Under the pieces are notes generated by a model that did no database searches, was not told where the DNA came from, and saw nothing but the letters and a program-made list of their open reading frames with translations. A program made the position numbers and the translations under genes. A stretch of DNA of 64,000 nt, from NCBI RefSeq assembly GCF_000426185.1, contig NZ_AUEW01000004.1:372001-436000 (forward strand), in the 5' to 3' direction. Shown here piece after piece: positions 1-10,615 of this stretch (position 1 is the first letter of the stretch; the number at the start of each line of letters is the position of its first letter). This stretch comes from Cellulomonas sp. URHD0024. Lineage in GTDB: Bacteria; Actinomycetota; Actinomycetes; Actinomycetales; Cellulomonadaceae.

Positions 1-135
1 CCGGGATCCGTCCCGCCGTCACCTGGGTCGGTCCCGCCGTCGCCGGGCGTGCCATCGCCGGGCGTGCCATCGCCGGGCGTGCCGTCGCCGGGCGTGCCGT
101 CGCCGGGCGTGCCATCGCCTGGAGTTCCGTCGTCA
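1..135. repeat. 15-bp tandem repeat coding PGDGT units
   Basis: From about 40 to 135 a 15-bp unit (GCCGTCGCCGGGCGT and C/T variants) repeats about six times, and related 18-bp units lie from 1 to 40. On the minus strand they encode PGDGT and then GGTDPGD. Differences between copies are mostly synonymous (gat/gac), so the peptide is kept while the DNA drifts. Copy number is likely to vary between strains. Confidence 0.9.
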
Positions 136-2837
136 CCGTCGCCGGGGGTGGTCCAGCTGCCCGACTGGTAGGTCTCGTCACGCAGACCCCAGCGCCAGCT
201 GACCAGCGGGACGTTCCAGCGCGCAGACAGCGAACCGATGTGCAGGATCTCGCCCAGGTCCACCTTGACGCCGACGCTGCCGGTGACGGCGACGGAGTCC
301 TGCACCCGAACGGTGTGCTCGGCACTGTCGGACTCGATCTCGCGCTCGAAGCCAAGTGTTGCCATCGCGTAGGGCCCGAAGAACCCGTAGATGGCGATCG
401 GGAGCTCGACGCCGACTCCTGCGCCGACCTTGAGGGTGGTGGCCGCGCTGATGTCGCTCAGGGAGAACTTCGACGATGCGTCGTGCTTGTTGATGGCCTT
501 CCAGCCGTCTGCCTCGGTCCAGGCCACCCCGAGCGTGTTCGAGGAGCTGAACGTGAAGGTCCCCGTGACGGTGTCGCTCGCCGCGACGGTCGCGTAGATG
601 CTGGGCGTCAGGGTGAAGACGATCATGACGGGCACCGGCCCGATCGGGAACATGGCGGTCCCGAGCTTGATGTCCGGGAAGTCGTGCGAGATCTCGAGCT
701 CGGGCGTCGACCGCCTCACTGTTGCGGTGACCTTGAGGGACGTCTTGATCGTCTCGGCCACGGAGAACGACTTGAGCTCGGGCTGGAGCAACCCCCACGT
801 CACGTGCCAGGCGATGTGGATCGACACGGAGAACGACGGCCGCACGGAGATCGAGGGCTTGACGTCGACCAGCCCGTCCCGGCTCGGCAGGTCAGGCCCG
901 TTGAGCGTGAACCCGAGCGACGTGTCGTCGCCCGCCGACAGCAGACCCGCCAGGGCGGTCGGCGCGGAGAACCGACCCGTGACGGGCGGCGCCGGAGCTG
1001 CGTCAGGGACGACGACATACCCGCCGGTCAGCTCGGTCTCGACGGTCTCGACGTCGGCCCGCAGGATCGCGTCGGTCAACGCGGCCTGGGTCGTGTGGAC
1101 CACCGAGGTGCTCCCGACGCGTTCGACGGCCTCGACCCGACGCAGCAGACCGTCCGGCGCGATCGGCGTGGCGCCGCTGGCCAGGATGTCGCCCGGGACG
1201 ACCGGCGCGGGACCCTCGAAGGTCACGGTCGCCGGCTGGACGCTCGTCATCGCGTCGGCCTCGGCTGCCGTCAGGACGTGCGTCTCCGGTGCGATCACGG
1301 GCTCGTCCGCCGGGGCGGCGGTGATCGTGATCGCACGGGTGACGGTCGTGGTGCGACCAGCCCAGTCCGTCGCCTTCACCGCCAACGTGGCGCTGCCTTC
1401 GGGGGCGGGCGTGACGACCGTCCAGTGCTGCGCGCCCGAGCCTGAGCCGGTGATCTGGGCGGTGCCGACGACGTCGCCGCTCACGCTCACCGTGACGCTC
1501 TTGACGCCCGAACCGGCGTCCGAGACGGTCCCGGCGATCGTCAGCTCAGGGGAGTCCGCCTGGTTGATCGTGGCGTTCTGCGTCGGCGTCGTCACGGCCA
1601 GGGTCGGCGCGACGGTGTCCGCGGACGCCGCGACGGGGCCCGTCTGGTAGCCGGTGGCGGCGATCGCGGTGATCGTGCTGCCCGAGGGCGCGGCAAGGAA
1701 CGTCTGACCGTTGCTGAGCGGTGCGAGCACGGTGAGGTTCGTCGTGGTCAGGGCGGGGACGAACGCACCCCCGGCACTACCGAGCAGCGCGCGGGCCGCG
1801 CTCGAGCCGGACAGCAGCAGCCCGGGCAGCACCCCGGCTCGGACCGTGACCTGCAGGACGGCGGCCTTGGCGGCCGTCGGGACGCCCGAGACCATCACAG
1901 TCCGGGTGCCGTTCGAGGCTGCCGTGCCGCTCAAGGACCGCGCGGGCATCGCGACCAGGCCGTCCGGCACGGGGCTGCGCGCGACGTCGGCGGACTGACC
2001 GGCAAGCCACCCGACCACAGCGATCCGCAGCCCAGCCGTGGTCGACCCGGCCAGGGTGTACGCGAACGAGCCGTCATCGTCCAGGGGGGCCAGGACCAGC
2101 GACGTCGACCATGTCGGGCCGTAGGCCACGCTCGGGGCACCCGTGAACGACACCGTTCCGCTGCCGGTGCCCTGGGTCTGCACCGACAGCCACACGGCCC
2201 GGGCGCCGTGGACCGGCACACCGGCCAGGCCCGCGACCGGGATCGTCGAGGTCACGCCGACAGGCGGGACCGTCCCGCCGGCGCCCGTCGCTTGGTCGAC
2301 GACTGGACGGGTCGACGTCACCGTGGTCCCGCCGACGCCCACCGGGATGGAACCGTCGCCGGTGACGTATCCCACGACCGTGAGTGCGAGCCGCGCGGCC
2401 GACGAGGACCGCACGTAGACGCCCCGCGTCGCGTCGGTGGTCACCAAGGTGGTCGCCGACGAGACGCCGCGGGAGAACGAGACGGTCGACCCGGCAGGCT
2501 CGGTCCCGCCCCTGGGCCACACGGTGACCGTGCCGGCAGTCGTCGCGGTGAGGACGTCGACCTGGACCACGAGCGAACGGACGCCGCTCGGCACGGCGTT
2601 GCCCAGCGCCAGGGTCGCGTCGCGCCGCTCGCCCGTCGCGACCGCAGTCCCCAGGAGGCCGCCCCAGGCGAGGGTCGGGTCGACCTGCCGCCACGCACCC
2701 GGGGCTGACACCGGTGCGGCGGCGGCGGCCTGCCCCAGCGCCGAAGCACCTCCGGCCAGGGGTCCGACCAGGGTCACACTGACCGCAGCGACCGTGGCAA
2801 CCACGAGACGGAGCATGCGGGGTCCGAACGCGTTCAC
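1..2837 (-). CDS. Large secreted beta-rich protein with C-terminal PGDGT repeats (partial, C-terminus cut by window edge)
   Basis: The frame is open from the GTG at 2837 to the left edge, about 945 codons without a stop; a GGAGGA site sits 4 bases before the GTG. Residues 1-45 form a signal peptide (charged start, hydrophobic core, Ala-rich end). Up to about residue 400 I see three degenerate copies of a beta-rich module, ending in VVGYVTG (about 156), VVGWLAG (about 276) and ATGYQTG (about 396); the first also has VTVWP. Such modules are common in secreted actinobacterial proteins. An Ig-like domain (about 408-512, with DTVAPTLAVTTP and VKATDWAGRT) follows, then a beta-rich region of about 380 residues that I do not recognise. 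The visible end is a Gly/Asp/Thr/Pro repeat, probably a linker or wall-spanning stalk; whatever follows is outside the window. Export is well supported; function is unknown. Confidence 0.8.
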   Translation of the reverse strand, partial: MNAFGPRMLRLVVATVAAVSVTLVGPLAGGASALGQAAAAAPVSAPGAWRQVDPTLAWGGLLGTAVATGERRDATLALGNAVPSGVRSLVVQVDVLTATTAGTVTVWPRGGTEPAGSTVSFSRGVSSATTLVTTDATRGVYVRSSSAARLALTVVGYVTGDGSIPVGVGGTTVTSTRPVVDQATGAGGTVPPVGVTSTIPVAGLAGVPVHGARAVWLSVQTQGTGSGTVSFTGAPSVAYGPTWSTSLVLAPLDDDGSFAYTLAGSTTAGLRIAVVGWLAGQSADVARSPVPDGLVAMPARSLSGTAASNGTRTVMVSGVPTAAKAAVLQVTVRAGVLPGLLLSGSSAARALLGSAGGAFVPALTTTNLTVLAPLSNGQTFLAAPSGSTITAIAATGYQTGPVAASADTVAPTLAVTTPTQNATINQADSPELTIAGTVSDAGSGVKSVTVSVSGDVVGTAQITGSGSGAQHWTVVTPAPEGSATLAVKATDWAGRTTTVTRAITITAAPADEPVIAPETHVLTAAEADAMTSVQPATVTFEGPAPVVPGDILASGATPIAPDGLLRRVEAVERVGSTSVVHTTQAALTDAILRADVETVETELTGGYVVVPDAAPAPPVTGRFSAPTALAGLLSAGDDTSLGFTLNGPDLPSRDGLVDVKPSISVRPSFSVSIHIAWHVTWGLLQPELKSFSVAETIKTSLKVTATVRRSTPELEISHDFPDIKLGTAMFPIGPVPVMIVFTLTPSIYATVAASDTVTGTFTFSSSNTLGVAWTEADGWKAINKHDASSKFSLSDISAATTLKVGAGVGVELPIAIYGFFGPYAMATLGFEREIESDSAEHTVRVQDSVAVTGSVGVKVDLGEILHIGSLSARWNVPLVSWRWGLRDETYQSGSWTTPGDGDDGTPGDGTPGDGTPGDGTPGDGTPGDGTPGDGGTDPGDGGTDP

Positions 2838-3016
2838 GATGTCCTCCGACGACGAGCGAGTCGGGGAACGATCTACCCCCCGGCCGGGCGAATCGTGCCA
2901 ACAGGACCGAGCCCTGCGTGGGCGTTCGGTCGCTCGTTCACCCGTCCGCGACGGACCTCACCCGGTCGGGCGCAGCTGCGGGCCCCACCGGGTTCGGCGT
3001 CGCCCGCACGCGGGCG

Positions 3017-4438
3017 TCAGTCCCCGATCCGTAGCGTGACCGTCGGCACCGCGGCCTCGTCCGCGGACAAGCGCCTCGCCCCCCGCGGCAGCTCGTCCCG
3101 CGAGGCTCGATGCCGACCCACGGCGGCCCGCACGCCGGCCGCCCCCATCCAGCTCTGGTCCGGTTCGCCGTCGGTGACGAGCGGGACGTGCAGCGCCCGG
3201 AGCGTCGGGTCGTCGGACCGCCAGCGGCTGACGTCGTCGTCGGGGCCCGTGACAAGGACCTCCTCCGACGCCCGCCCCTCGGCGTCGAGGCGTCGAGCGG
3301 CCGCCTTGCGGCCCCCCACGCCGTACTTGGCCTGCGACGCCTTCGCCACCGGCTCGAGCGCCCCGGACGAGCCCTCACGGGCGACGAGCTTGTAGACCAT
3401 GCCGCACGTCGGCGCCCCGGACCCGGTCACCACCGAGGTCCCGACGCCGTAGCTGTCGACCGGAGCCACAGCGAGCGCAGCGATCGCGTACTCGTCCAGG
3501 TCCGACGTCACGACGATCTTGGTGGCCCGGGCGCCCGCAGCGTCGAGGCGGTGGCGGACCTCGTCGGCGAGAACACCGAGGTCGCCGGAGTCGAGGCGGA
3601 CGGCTCCGAGGTCGGCCCCGGCGACTGCCAGGGCGTTGTCCACCCCGCGCTGCACGTCATAGGTGTCGACGAGCAACGTCGTCGCGACGCCCTGCGAGGC
3701 GACCTGAGCCTCGAAGGCCGCCCGCTCGTCGTCGTGCAGCAGCGTGAACGCATGCGCGGCTGTGCCGATCGTCGCCAGCCCGTACCGGCGCCCGGCCTCC
3801 AGGTTGGACGTCCCAGCGAATCCGGCGATGACGGCCGCGCGGCTCGCGGCGACGGCTGCCTCCTCGTGCGCGCGCCGTGAGCCCATCTCCAGGACCGGAC
3901 GCTCGACCGCCGCGCTGGTCATCCGGGAGGCGGCCGAGGCGACCGCCGAGTCGAAGTTCAGGATCGAGAGCACCAGCGTCTCGAGGATGACCGCCTCGGC
4001 GAAGGTCCCCTCCACGACCAGGACGGGGGACGACGGGAAGAACGTCTCGCCCTCGGCGTACCCGACGATCGATCCCCCGAACCGGTAGCCGGCGAGGTAG
4101 TCGAGGGTCGCGTCGTCGACCACGCCCTCGTCGGCCAGGAAGTCGAGCTCCGCCGTGCCGAACCGGAACTGTTCGATCGCCTCCAGCACGCGCCCCGTCC
4201 CGGCCAGCACCGCGTACCGCCGCCCCGGCGGCAGCCGACGCGTGAACACCTCGAAGACGCAGCGTCGCCGCGCGGTCCCGTCGGCCAGGGCGGCCTGCAG
4301 CATGGTGAGCTCGTACCGGTCGGTCAGCAGCGCGGTGCTGGGGCCGGTGGGGGGCGCCGTACCCGGTGTCGTGCGTGGTGCCGTGCTCGGTGCCGTGCTC
4401 GGTGCCGTGCTCGGTCCGGTGCCCGGAGCGGTCGTCAT
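3017..4438 (-). CDS. pncB: Nicotinate phosphoribosyltransferase
   Basis: Joins nicotinate to PRPP to give nicotinate mononucleotide in NAD salvage; cytosolic. The 473-residue product has the family start [11 protein letters not shown] at about 37, the [12 protein letters not shown] segment that carries the active-site histidine region, and [14 protein letters not shown] in the phosphate-binding part. Residues 1-36 are a Thr/Ala/Pro/Ser-rich tail encoded by a tandem repeat and are not part of the fold. The start at 4438 is supported by a TACGTT hexamer on the minus strand at 4450-4445, 7 bases upstream, suggesting a leaderless transcript. Divergent from clpS with only 56 bases between. Confidence 0.95.
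   Translation of the reverse strand: MTTAPGTGPSTAPSTAPSTAPRTTPGTAPPTGPSTALLTDRYELTMLQAALADGTARRRCVFEVFTRRLPPGRRYAVLAGTGRVLEAIEQFRFGTAELDFLADEGVVDDATLDYLAGYRFGGSIVGYAEGETFFPSSPVLVVEGTFAEAVILETLVLSILNFDSAVASAASRMTSAAVERPVLEMGSRRAHEEAAVAASRAAVIAGFAGTSNLEAGRRYGLATIGTAAHAFTLLHDDERAAFEAQVASQGVATTLLVDTYDVQRGVDNALAVAGADLGAVRLDSGDLGVLADEVRHRLDAAGARATKIVVTSDLDEYAIAALAVAPVDSYGVGTSVVTGSGAPTCGMVYKLVAREGSSGALEPVAKASQAKYGVGGRKAAARRLDAEGRASEEVLVTGPDDDVSRWRSDDPTLRALHVPLVTDGEPDQSWMGAAGVRAAVGRHRASRDELPRGARRLSADEAAVPTVTLRIGD
4377..4412. repeat. 12-bp tandem repeat in the pncB 5' end
   Basis: Three perfect copies of GGTGCCGTGCTC (4377-4388, 4389-4400, 4401-4412), with degenerate copies on both sides. Read on the minus strand they give the APST-type low-complexity N-terminus of PncB. 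All units are multiples of three, so copy changes keep the frame. Confidence 0.9.
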
Positions 4439-4494
4439 GGCGCCAACGTAGGCAGCCGGGGACCCGAGTGCACGCCCGCCCGTACAGTTGGCCT
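4439..4494. promoter_or_regulatory. Divergent leaderless promoters of pncB and clpS
   Basis: Two -10-like hexamers lie back to back in 56 bases: TACGTT on the minus strand (4450-4445), 7 bases from the pncB ATG, and TACAGT on the plus strand (4483-4488), 7 bases from the clpS GTG. Neither gene has a Shine-Dalgarno site. Transcription from both would begin at the start codon. Confidence 0.6.
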
Positions 4495-4788
4495 GTGCCT
4501 GTGGAGACCCTTCCCGACCGGAGCGTCGAGGCGCAGGACGCGACGGTGGTCGCAGACCCGTGGGTGACGATCGTCTGGAACGATCCCGTCAACCTCATGA
4601 GCTATGTGACGTACGTGTTCGAGTCGTACTTCGGCTTCCCGCGGGCGAAGGCCGAGCGGCTGATGCGGCAGGTGCACGAACAGGGGCGGGCCGTGGTGTC
4701 CACCGGGTCCCTCGAGGCGATGGAGGTCGACGTGCAGGCGATGCACGAGTTCGGCCTCTGGGCCACGCTGCAGCGAAGCGGGCAGTGA
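4495..4788 (+). CDS. clpS: ATP-dependent Clp protease adaptor ClpS
   Basis: Binds N-degron substrates and hands them to the Clp unfoldase for degradation by ClpP. With the GTG at 4495 the product is 97 residues, normal for the family. Hallmarks are [12 protein letters not shown] (about 27-38) and VHEQGRAVV (about 60-68), which form the N-end-residue pocket. The open frame extends further upstream but overlaps the pncB start; GTG 4495 is chosen because TACAGT at 4483-4488 ends 7 bases before it. The stop overlaps the next start (TGATG), so ClpS and the DUF2017 protein are translationally coupled. Confidence 0.95.
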   Translation: MPVETLPDRSVEAQDATVVADPWVTIVWNDPVNLMSYVTYVFESYFGFPRAKAERLMRQVHEQGRAVVSTGSLEAMEVDVQAMHEFGLWATLQRSGQ

Positions 4789-5489
4789 TGCGCGCGTTCC
4801 GGCGTCGCCGCGGCCTGTACGTCGCACGCCTGGACGACGACGAGCGCGGCGTGATCGCGGCCCTGGTGGCCGACGTCGTCGAGCTCCTCGGCGGGGGCCG
4901 GATCGACGAGGAGAGCGCCGACGATCCCGTGTCGGCCACGCGTGACGGGTCGCCCCGCCTCCAGCTCGAACCCGTCCCGCCGCCCAGCGACCCCGCGGTC
5001 AGGCGTCTGCTGCCCGACGCGTCGCGCGACGACCCGGAGGTCTCCGCCGAGTTCCGGCGCCTGACGGAGGACGACATCCGAGCGGGCAAGATCGCGCGTC
5101 TGAGCCGACTGTGGACCGCGCTCACGACGCCCAGCGAGGGTCAGCGTGCCGACGCCTTCGCTATCGAGCCCAGCGACGCGAAAGACGTCGCGGCGGCGCT
5201 GACCGACGTCCGGCTCGTGCTCGCCGAACGCCTCGACATCCGCACCGACGGCGAGGCCGAGCGCCTCTACGACCTGCTGCTCACCTCGCCCACGGCCGAG
5301 CTGGAGGAGCCGGTCTCGGACGGCCTCGATCCCGCGACGCGGCGCTACCTCGTCGCGGTCTACGGGGCGCTGAGCTGGCTGCAGGAGTCACTCGTCGAGG
5401 CCCTGCTCACCGACCTGCGCGCGTCCGGTGGCGGACACGACACCCCGCCCGGCCGGCCCCCGGCGGGGGAGCGTCCGCCGAGCGGATAG
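4788..5489 (+). CDS. DUF2017 family protein
   Basis: A 233-residue soluble, acidic, mostly helical protein of unknown function, starting at the ATG that overlaps the clpS stop. It begins [19 protein letters not shown], typical of DUF2017, and contains [12 protein letters not shown] and a helical end with [16 protein letters not shown]. In actinobacteria this family commonly sits between clpS and murI, as here. The coupling to clpS suggests a role linked to the ClpS/Clp pathway (inference). The last 25 residues are Pro/Gly-rich. Confidence 0.85.
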   Translation: MRAFRRRRGLYVARLDDDERGVIAALVADVVELLGGGRIDEESADDPVSATRDGSPRLQLEPVPPPSDPAVRRLLPDASRDDPEVSAEFRRLTEDDIRAGKIARLSRLWTALTTPSEGQRADAFAIEPSDAKDVAAALTDVRLVLAERLDIRTDGEAERLYDLLLTSPTAELEEPVSDGLDPATRRYLVAVYGALSWLQESLVEALLTDLRASGGGHDTPPGRPPAGERPPSG

Positions 5490-5499
5490 GCTCGACCGC

Positions 5500-6315
5500 G
5501 TGAACGACGCCCCCCTCGGGATCTTCGACTCCGGTGTCGGCGGGCTGACAGTGGCGCGGTCGATCCTGGACCAGCTGCCGCACGAGTCCACGATCTACAT
5601 CGGCGACACGCTGAACACGCCGTACGGCAGCAAGCCGTTGGCCGCCGTCCGTGCGCACGCCCTCGAGGTGATGGACGACCTGGTGGACGCCGGCGTCAAG
5701 CTGCTGGTCATCGCGTGCAACACCGCGTCCTCGGCCATGCTGCGCGACGCGCGCGAGCGGTACACGCTGCGGCGCGGCATCCCCGTCGTCGAGGTGATCC
5801 TGCCCGCTGCCCGGCGTGCCGTCGCGGCCACCCGCACCGGTCGGATCGGTGTCATCGCCACCAAGTCGACGGTCGAGTCGAAGTCCTACGACGACGCCTT
5901 CGCCGTCGCGCCGGGGGTCCAGCTGACCACCCAGCCGTGCCCGCGGTTCGTCGAGCTCGTCGAGGCCGGCATCACCTCCGGTCCCGAGGTTCTCGCGCTG
6001 GCCCACGAGTACCTCGACCCGGTCCGAGTCGCAGGTGTCGACACGCTCGTGCTCGGCTGCACGCACTACCCGCTGCTCACGGGTGCCATCTCCTACGTCA
6101 TGGGTGAGGACGTCACCCTGGTGTCGAGCGCAGAGGAGACCGCCAAGGACGTGTACCGCACGCTCGTGGCCCACGACCTCGAACGCGCCACCGACGCCGG
6201 TCCGCCGAACCACCGGTTCCTCGCCACGGGCGACCCGGCCGCGTTCCAGTCCCTGGCCCGACGGTTCCTGGGGCCCGAGGTCGAGGCCGTCGAATCCCGT
6301 GCGGCACTGCGATGA
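5500..6315 (+). CDS. murI: Glutamate racemase
   Basis: Makes D-glutamate for peptidoglycan by cofactor-independent racemisation with two cysteines. With GTG 5500 the protein is 271 residues. The Asp/Ser motif [10 protein letters not shown] lies near residue 9, the first catalytic cysteine in ACNTASSAM (Cys73), and the second in GCTHYPLL (Cys187). An in-frame ATG at 5428 exists but lies inside DUF2017; GTG 5500 is preferred because TAGGCT (5487-5492) ends 8 bases before it. The first three bases of that hexamer are the DUF2017 stop codon, so murI may have its own leaderless promoter as well as read-through. Confidence 0.95.
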   Translation: MNDAPLGIFDSGVGGLTVARSILDQLPHESTIYIGDTLNTPYGSKPLAAVRAHALEVMDDLVDAGVKLLVIACNTASSAMLRDARERYTLRRGIPVVEVILPAARRAVAATRTGRIGVIATKSTVESKSYDDAFAVAPGVQLTTQPCPRFVELVEAGITSGPEVLALAHEYLDPVRVAGVDTLVLGCTHYPLLTGAISYVMGEDVTLVSSAEETAKDVYRTLVAHDLERATDAGPPNHRFLATGDPAAFQSLARRFLGPEVEAVESRAALR

Positions 6316-6361
6316 GCGGGCGCTGCGCTGAGCGGGGCGCGGCGACGAGCGGGGTGCTGCT

Positions 6362-7141
6362 GTGAGGCTGACCATCCTGGGCTGCGCCGGCTCCTTCCCC
6401 AGTGCGGACTCCGCCGCGTCCGGCTACCTCGTGCAGGCCGACGACGAGGACGGCCGGACGTGGTCCGTGGTCCTCGACCTGGGCAGCGGTGCTCTGGGCG
6501 CGCTCCAGAAGTACGGCGACGCCCGCAGGCTCGACGCGATCGGTGTGTCGCACCTGCACGTCGACCACGTGGCCGACGTGGCGGCGCTGCACGTGCTGCG
6601 CAAGTACGACCCGACCGGCGCCCTCCCCGCCGTTCCGTTGTTCGGTCCGGCCGGGACCGCGGACCGCGTTCTCCAGCTGAGCGGTTCCGAGCACCCGAGC
6701 GAGCAGTTCGACGTCGCGTCCTGGGAGGCAGGCGCCGCTGTCGTCGTCGGGCCGCTGACGCTGACGCCGATCCCCGTCGAGCACCCGGTTCCCGCCTTCG
6801 GTCTGCGCGTCACCGGTCCGAGCTCGCTGCCCGACGGTGGCACCGCGACGCTCTCCTACAGCGGTGACACCGACACGTGTCCCGGACTGGATGCCCTCGC
6901 CACCGACGTCGACCTCCTGCTCGTGGAGGCGGCGTACCTCGAGGGCCGGGACGACCACCTGCGTGGCATCCACCTGACGGGTCGCCGGGCCGGACAGGCC
7001 GCGGCCCGCGGGGGCGCCCGGCGGATGGTCCTGACCCACATCCCGGCCTGGAACGACCCCGCAGTGACGGAGGCCGAGGCGCGTGCCGTGTACGACGGCC
7101 CGATCGCGCTGGCCTACCCGGGCGCGGTGTACGTCGTCTGA
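6362..7141 (+). CDS. MBL-fold metal-dependent hydrolase
   Basis: 259-residue single-domain metallo-beta-lactamase-fold enzyme without signal peptide. The metal motif is HLHVDH (H64, H66, D68, H69), followed by a later ligand region around YSGDTDTC and LTHIPAWND. The variant motif and size fit the ribonuclease Z/phosphodiesterase-like branch rather than beta-lactamases or glyoxalase II. The substrate cannot be told from sequence. It lies between murI and rph, an arrangement I recall from other actinobacteria, which hints at a nucleic acid or cyclic nucleotide substrate (inference). The GTG start is 46 bases after murI, with a GC-rich repetitive spacer and no clear Shine-Dalgarno site. Confidence 0.85.
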   Translation: MRLTILGCAGSFPSADSAASGYLVQADDEDGRTWSVVLDLGSGALGALQKYGDARRLDAIGVSHLHVDHVADVAALHVLRKYDPTGALPAVPLFGPAGTADRVLQLSGSEHPSEQFDVASWEAGAAVVVGPLTLTPIPVEHPVPAFGLRVTGPSSLPDGGTATLSYSGDTDTCPGLDALATDVDLLLVEAAYLEGRDDHLRGIHLTGRRAGQAAARGGARRMVLTHIPAWNDPAVTEAEARAVYDGPIALAYPGAVYVV

Positions 7142-7144
7142 CCC

Positions 7145-7213
7145 GGGACTCGCGACCAGCGGCCCGCCGCTCGGGACTCGGGACCTGGGACTCGGAACCG
7201 GGACTCGGGACTC
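7145..7213. repeat. Intergenic GGGACTC heptamer cluster
   Basis: Five exact GGGACTC copies (7145-7151, 7173-7179, 7187-7193, 7200-7206, 7207-7213) plus degenerate ones between the MBL gene and rph. The spacing is irregular, so this is a slipped simple repeat rather than an operator array. Confidence 0.75.
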
Positions 7214-7300
7214 GGGCGCGCGCCGCCACACCGGAGCTCCAGGATCGGAGGCTCCGGACACGCTCGGCCCCTGTCGGACGGCCCGGTTAGGCTCCTGCGC

Positions 7301-8095
7301 ATGACGTCTGCGACCTCCGCCTCCACCGTGCCCGCCGTCCGCGCCGACGGCCGGGCCCCCGATCAGCTCCGTCCGGTCACCCTGACCCGCGGGTTCCTGG
7401 CGGCGGGCGAGGGCAGCGTGCTCGTCGAGTTCGGTGGCACCAAGGTCCTCTGCGTGGCCTCGTTCACGCCGGGTGTGCCGCGCTGGAAGAAGGGGTCCGG
7501 CGAGGGCTGGGTCACGGCCGAGTACTCGATGCTCCCGCGTGCGACGTCCAGCCGTTCCGACCGCGAGTCGGTCAAGGGGCGGATCGGCGGCCGCACCCAC
7601 GAGATCTCGCGACTGATCGGGCGCTCGCTGCGCGCGATCATCGACGTCTCTGCGCTCGGCGAGAACACGATCGTGCTCGACTGCGATGTCCTCCAGGCTG
7701 ACGGCGGCACGCGCACCGCCTCGATCACGGGTGCCTACGTGGCGTTGGCCGACGCCGTCGCGTGGGCTGTCGCCCAGGGCCACATCTCGAAGAGCAAGGT
7801 GGTCCTGCGGGACTCGGTCGCGGCGGTGAGCGTCGGAATCGTCGACGGCCTGCCGGTCCTCGACCTGCCATACGTCGAGGACGTCCGCGCGGAGACCGAC
7901 ATGAACGTCGTCGTCACCGGTTCCGGCACGTTCGTCGAGGTGCAGGGCACGGCCGAGCACGCTCCGTTCGACCGCGCCGAGCTGGACGCGCTGCTGGACC
8001 TCGCGGTCGCCGGGTCGGCGCAGCTCACCGCACTGCAGGTCGCAGCTCTCGCTCAGGCGCCGGGAGACGGTTCGGCCACGCGCGCGAACCGATGA
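7301..8095 (+). CDS. rph: Ribonuclease PH
   Basis: Phosphorolytic 3'-5' exoribonuclease that trims tRNA 3' ends; works as a hexamer in the cytosol. The 264-residue product has a short Ser/Ala-rich head and then the family signature: [30 protein letters not shown], the phosphate-binding [20 protein letters not shown], and [22 protein letters not shown] 7301 follows TAGGCT (7288-7293) by 8 bases without a Shine-Dalgarno site, so a leaderless transcript is likely. Overlaps rdgB by 4 bases (ATGA). Confidence 0.96.
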   Translation: MTSATSASTVPAVRADGRAPDQLRPVTLTRGFLAAGEGSVLVEFGGTKVLCVASFTPGVPRWKKGSGEGWVTAEYSMLPRATSSRSDRESVKGRIGGRTHEISRLIGRSLRAIIDVSALGENTIVLDCDVLQADGGTRTASITGAYVALADAVAWAVAQGHISKSKVVLRDSVAAVSVGIVDGLPVLDLPYVEDVRAETDMNVVVTGSGTFVEVQGTAEHAPFDRAELDALLDLAVAGSAQLTALQVAALAQAPGDGSATRANR

Positions 8096-8709
8096 GCGGC
8101 GTGCGGCTCGTTCTGGCCACCCACAACGCGCACAAGGTCGGCGAGCTGCGTGCCATCCTCGCGCCGGTGCTGCCCGGGCTCGACCCGGCGTCGGTGGTCG
8201 GCGCGCGTGACGTCGGTGCGCCCGAGCCGGTCGAGGACGGCGTGACGTTCGCGGACAACGCCCTCCTCAAGGCCCGCGCGCTCGCGTCGTTCACCGGCCT
8301 GCCCGCGGTGGCCGACGACTCCGGTCTGAGCGTCGACATCCTCGGCGGCGCACCGGGAATCTTCTCTGCGCGCTGGGCAGGGCGGCACGGCGACGACCGT
8401 GCCAACCTCGACCTCCTGCTCGCGCAGCTGGCAGACATCGCCCCCGAGCACCGGGGAGCGCGGTTCGTCTGCGCCGCCGCGCTGGTCACTCCGGACGGCT
8501 TCGAGCACGTCGAGATCGGCACTCTCGAGGGAGCGCTCGCGCTCGCACCGCGCGGCTCGTACGGGTTCGGGTACGACCCGATCCTCGTGCCGTCCGGGGA
8601 CACCCGGACCTGTGCGGAGCTGACGCCGGAGGAGAAGAACGCGATCAGCCATCGCGGGACCGCGTTCCGGGCCCTGGTGCCGACGCTGGTCCGCGTGCTG
8701 GGCGGATGA
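8092..8709 (+). CDS. rdgB: dITP/XTP pyrophosphatase (RdgB/HAM1 family)
   Basis: Hydrolyses non-canonical purine triphosphates (dITP, XTP) to monophosphates and keeps them out of DNA and RNA. 205 residues, normal length. Seen: [16 protein letters not shown] at the N-terminus (substrate loop), [35 protein letters not shown] (metal-binding acidic residues), and [12 protein letters not shown]. The start ATG overlaps the rph stop by 4 bases, so the pair is translationally coupled, as is common for rph-rdgB. Confidence 0.95.
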   Translation: MSGVRLVLATHNAHKVGELRAILAPVLPGLDPASVVGARDVGAPEPVEDGVTFADNALLKARALASFTGLPAVADDSGLSVDILGGAPGIFSARWAGRHGDDRANLDLLLAQLADIAPEHRGARFVCAAALVTPDGFEHVEIGTLEGALALAPRGSYGFGYDPILVPSGDTRTCAELTPEEKNAISHRGTAFRALVPTLVRVLGG

Positions 8710-8718
8710 GCCTCACGC

Positions 8719-10503
<1,785 letters not shown>

Positions 10504-10530
10504 GGCCACGGAACGGCGGGAAGGCCACGG

Positions 10531-10586
10531 GCAGACCACGGCGGGCAGACCACGCAACGCAGACCACGGCGGGCAGGCCACGGCTG
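10531..10586. repeat. 14-bp tandem repeat between convergent genes
   Basis: Four tandem 14-bp units based on GCAGACCACGGCGG (10531-10544, 10545-10558, 10559-10572, 10573-10586), with two looser GGCCACGG copies just upstream. It fills most of the gap between the ABC-F stop and the Nudix-like gene end. I see no hairpin in it. Confidence 0.85.
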
Positions 10587-10615
10587 TTCCCTACAGGCTA
10601 CTTACTCCCGGCCGC

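Noticed and set aside
1..135. Possible CRISPR-like array at the left edge
   Set aside because: Units are 15 bp, directly adjacent without spacers, and code for a regular peptide.
240..1650. Long plus-strand open frames (240-1445, 598-1650)
   Set aside because: They are antisense to the open minus-strand frame of the secreted protein, have no ribosome site, and their products are not recognisable (low-complexity Arg/Gly or Ser/Thr/Val).
7145..7213. Possible operator array or CRISPR remnant before rph
   Set aside because: Heptamers are irregularly spaced, without dyad symmetry or unique spacers; simple slippage explains them.
6113..7960. 615-residue minus-strand frame
   Set aside because: Antisense to murI, the MBL gene and rph, all clearly identified; the product is Arg/His/Asp-rich shadow sequence.
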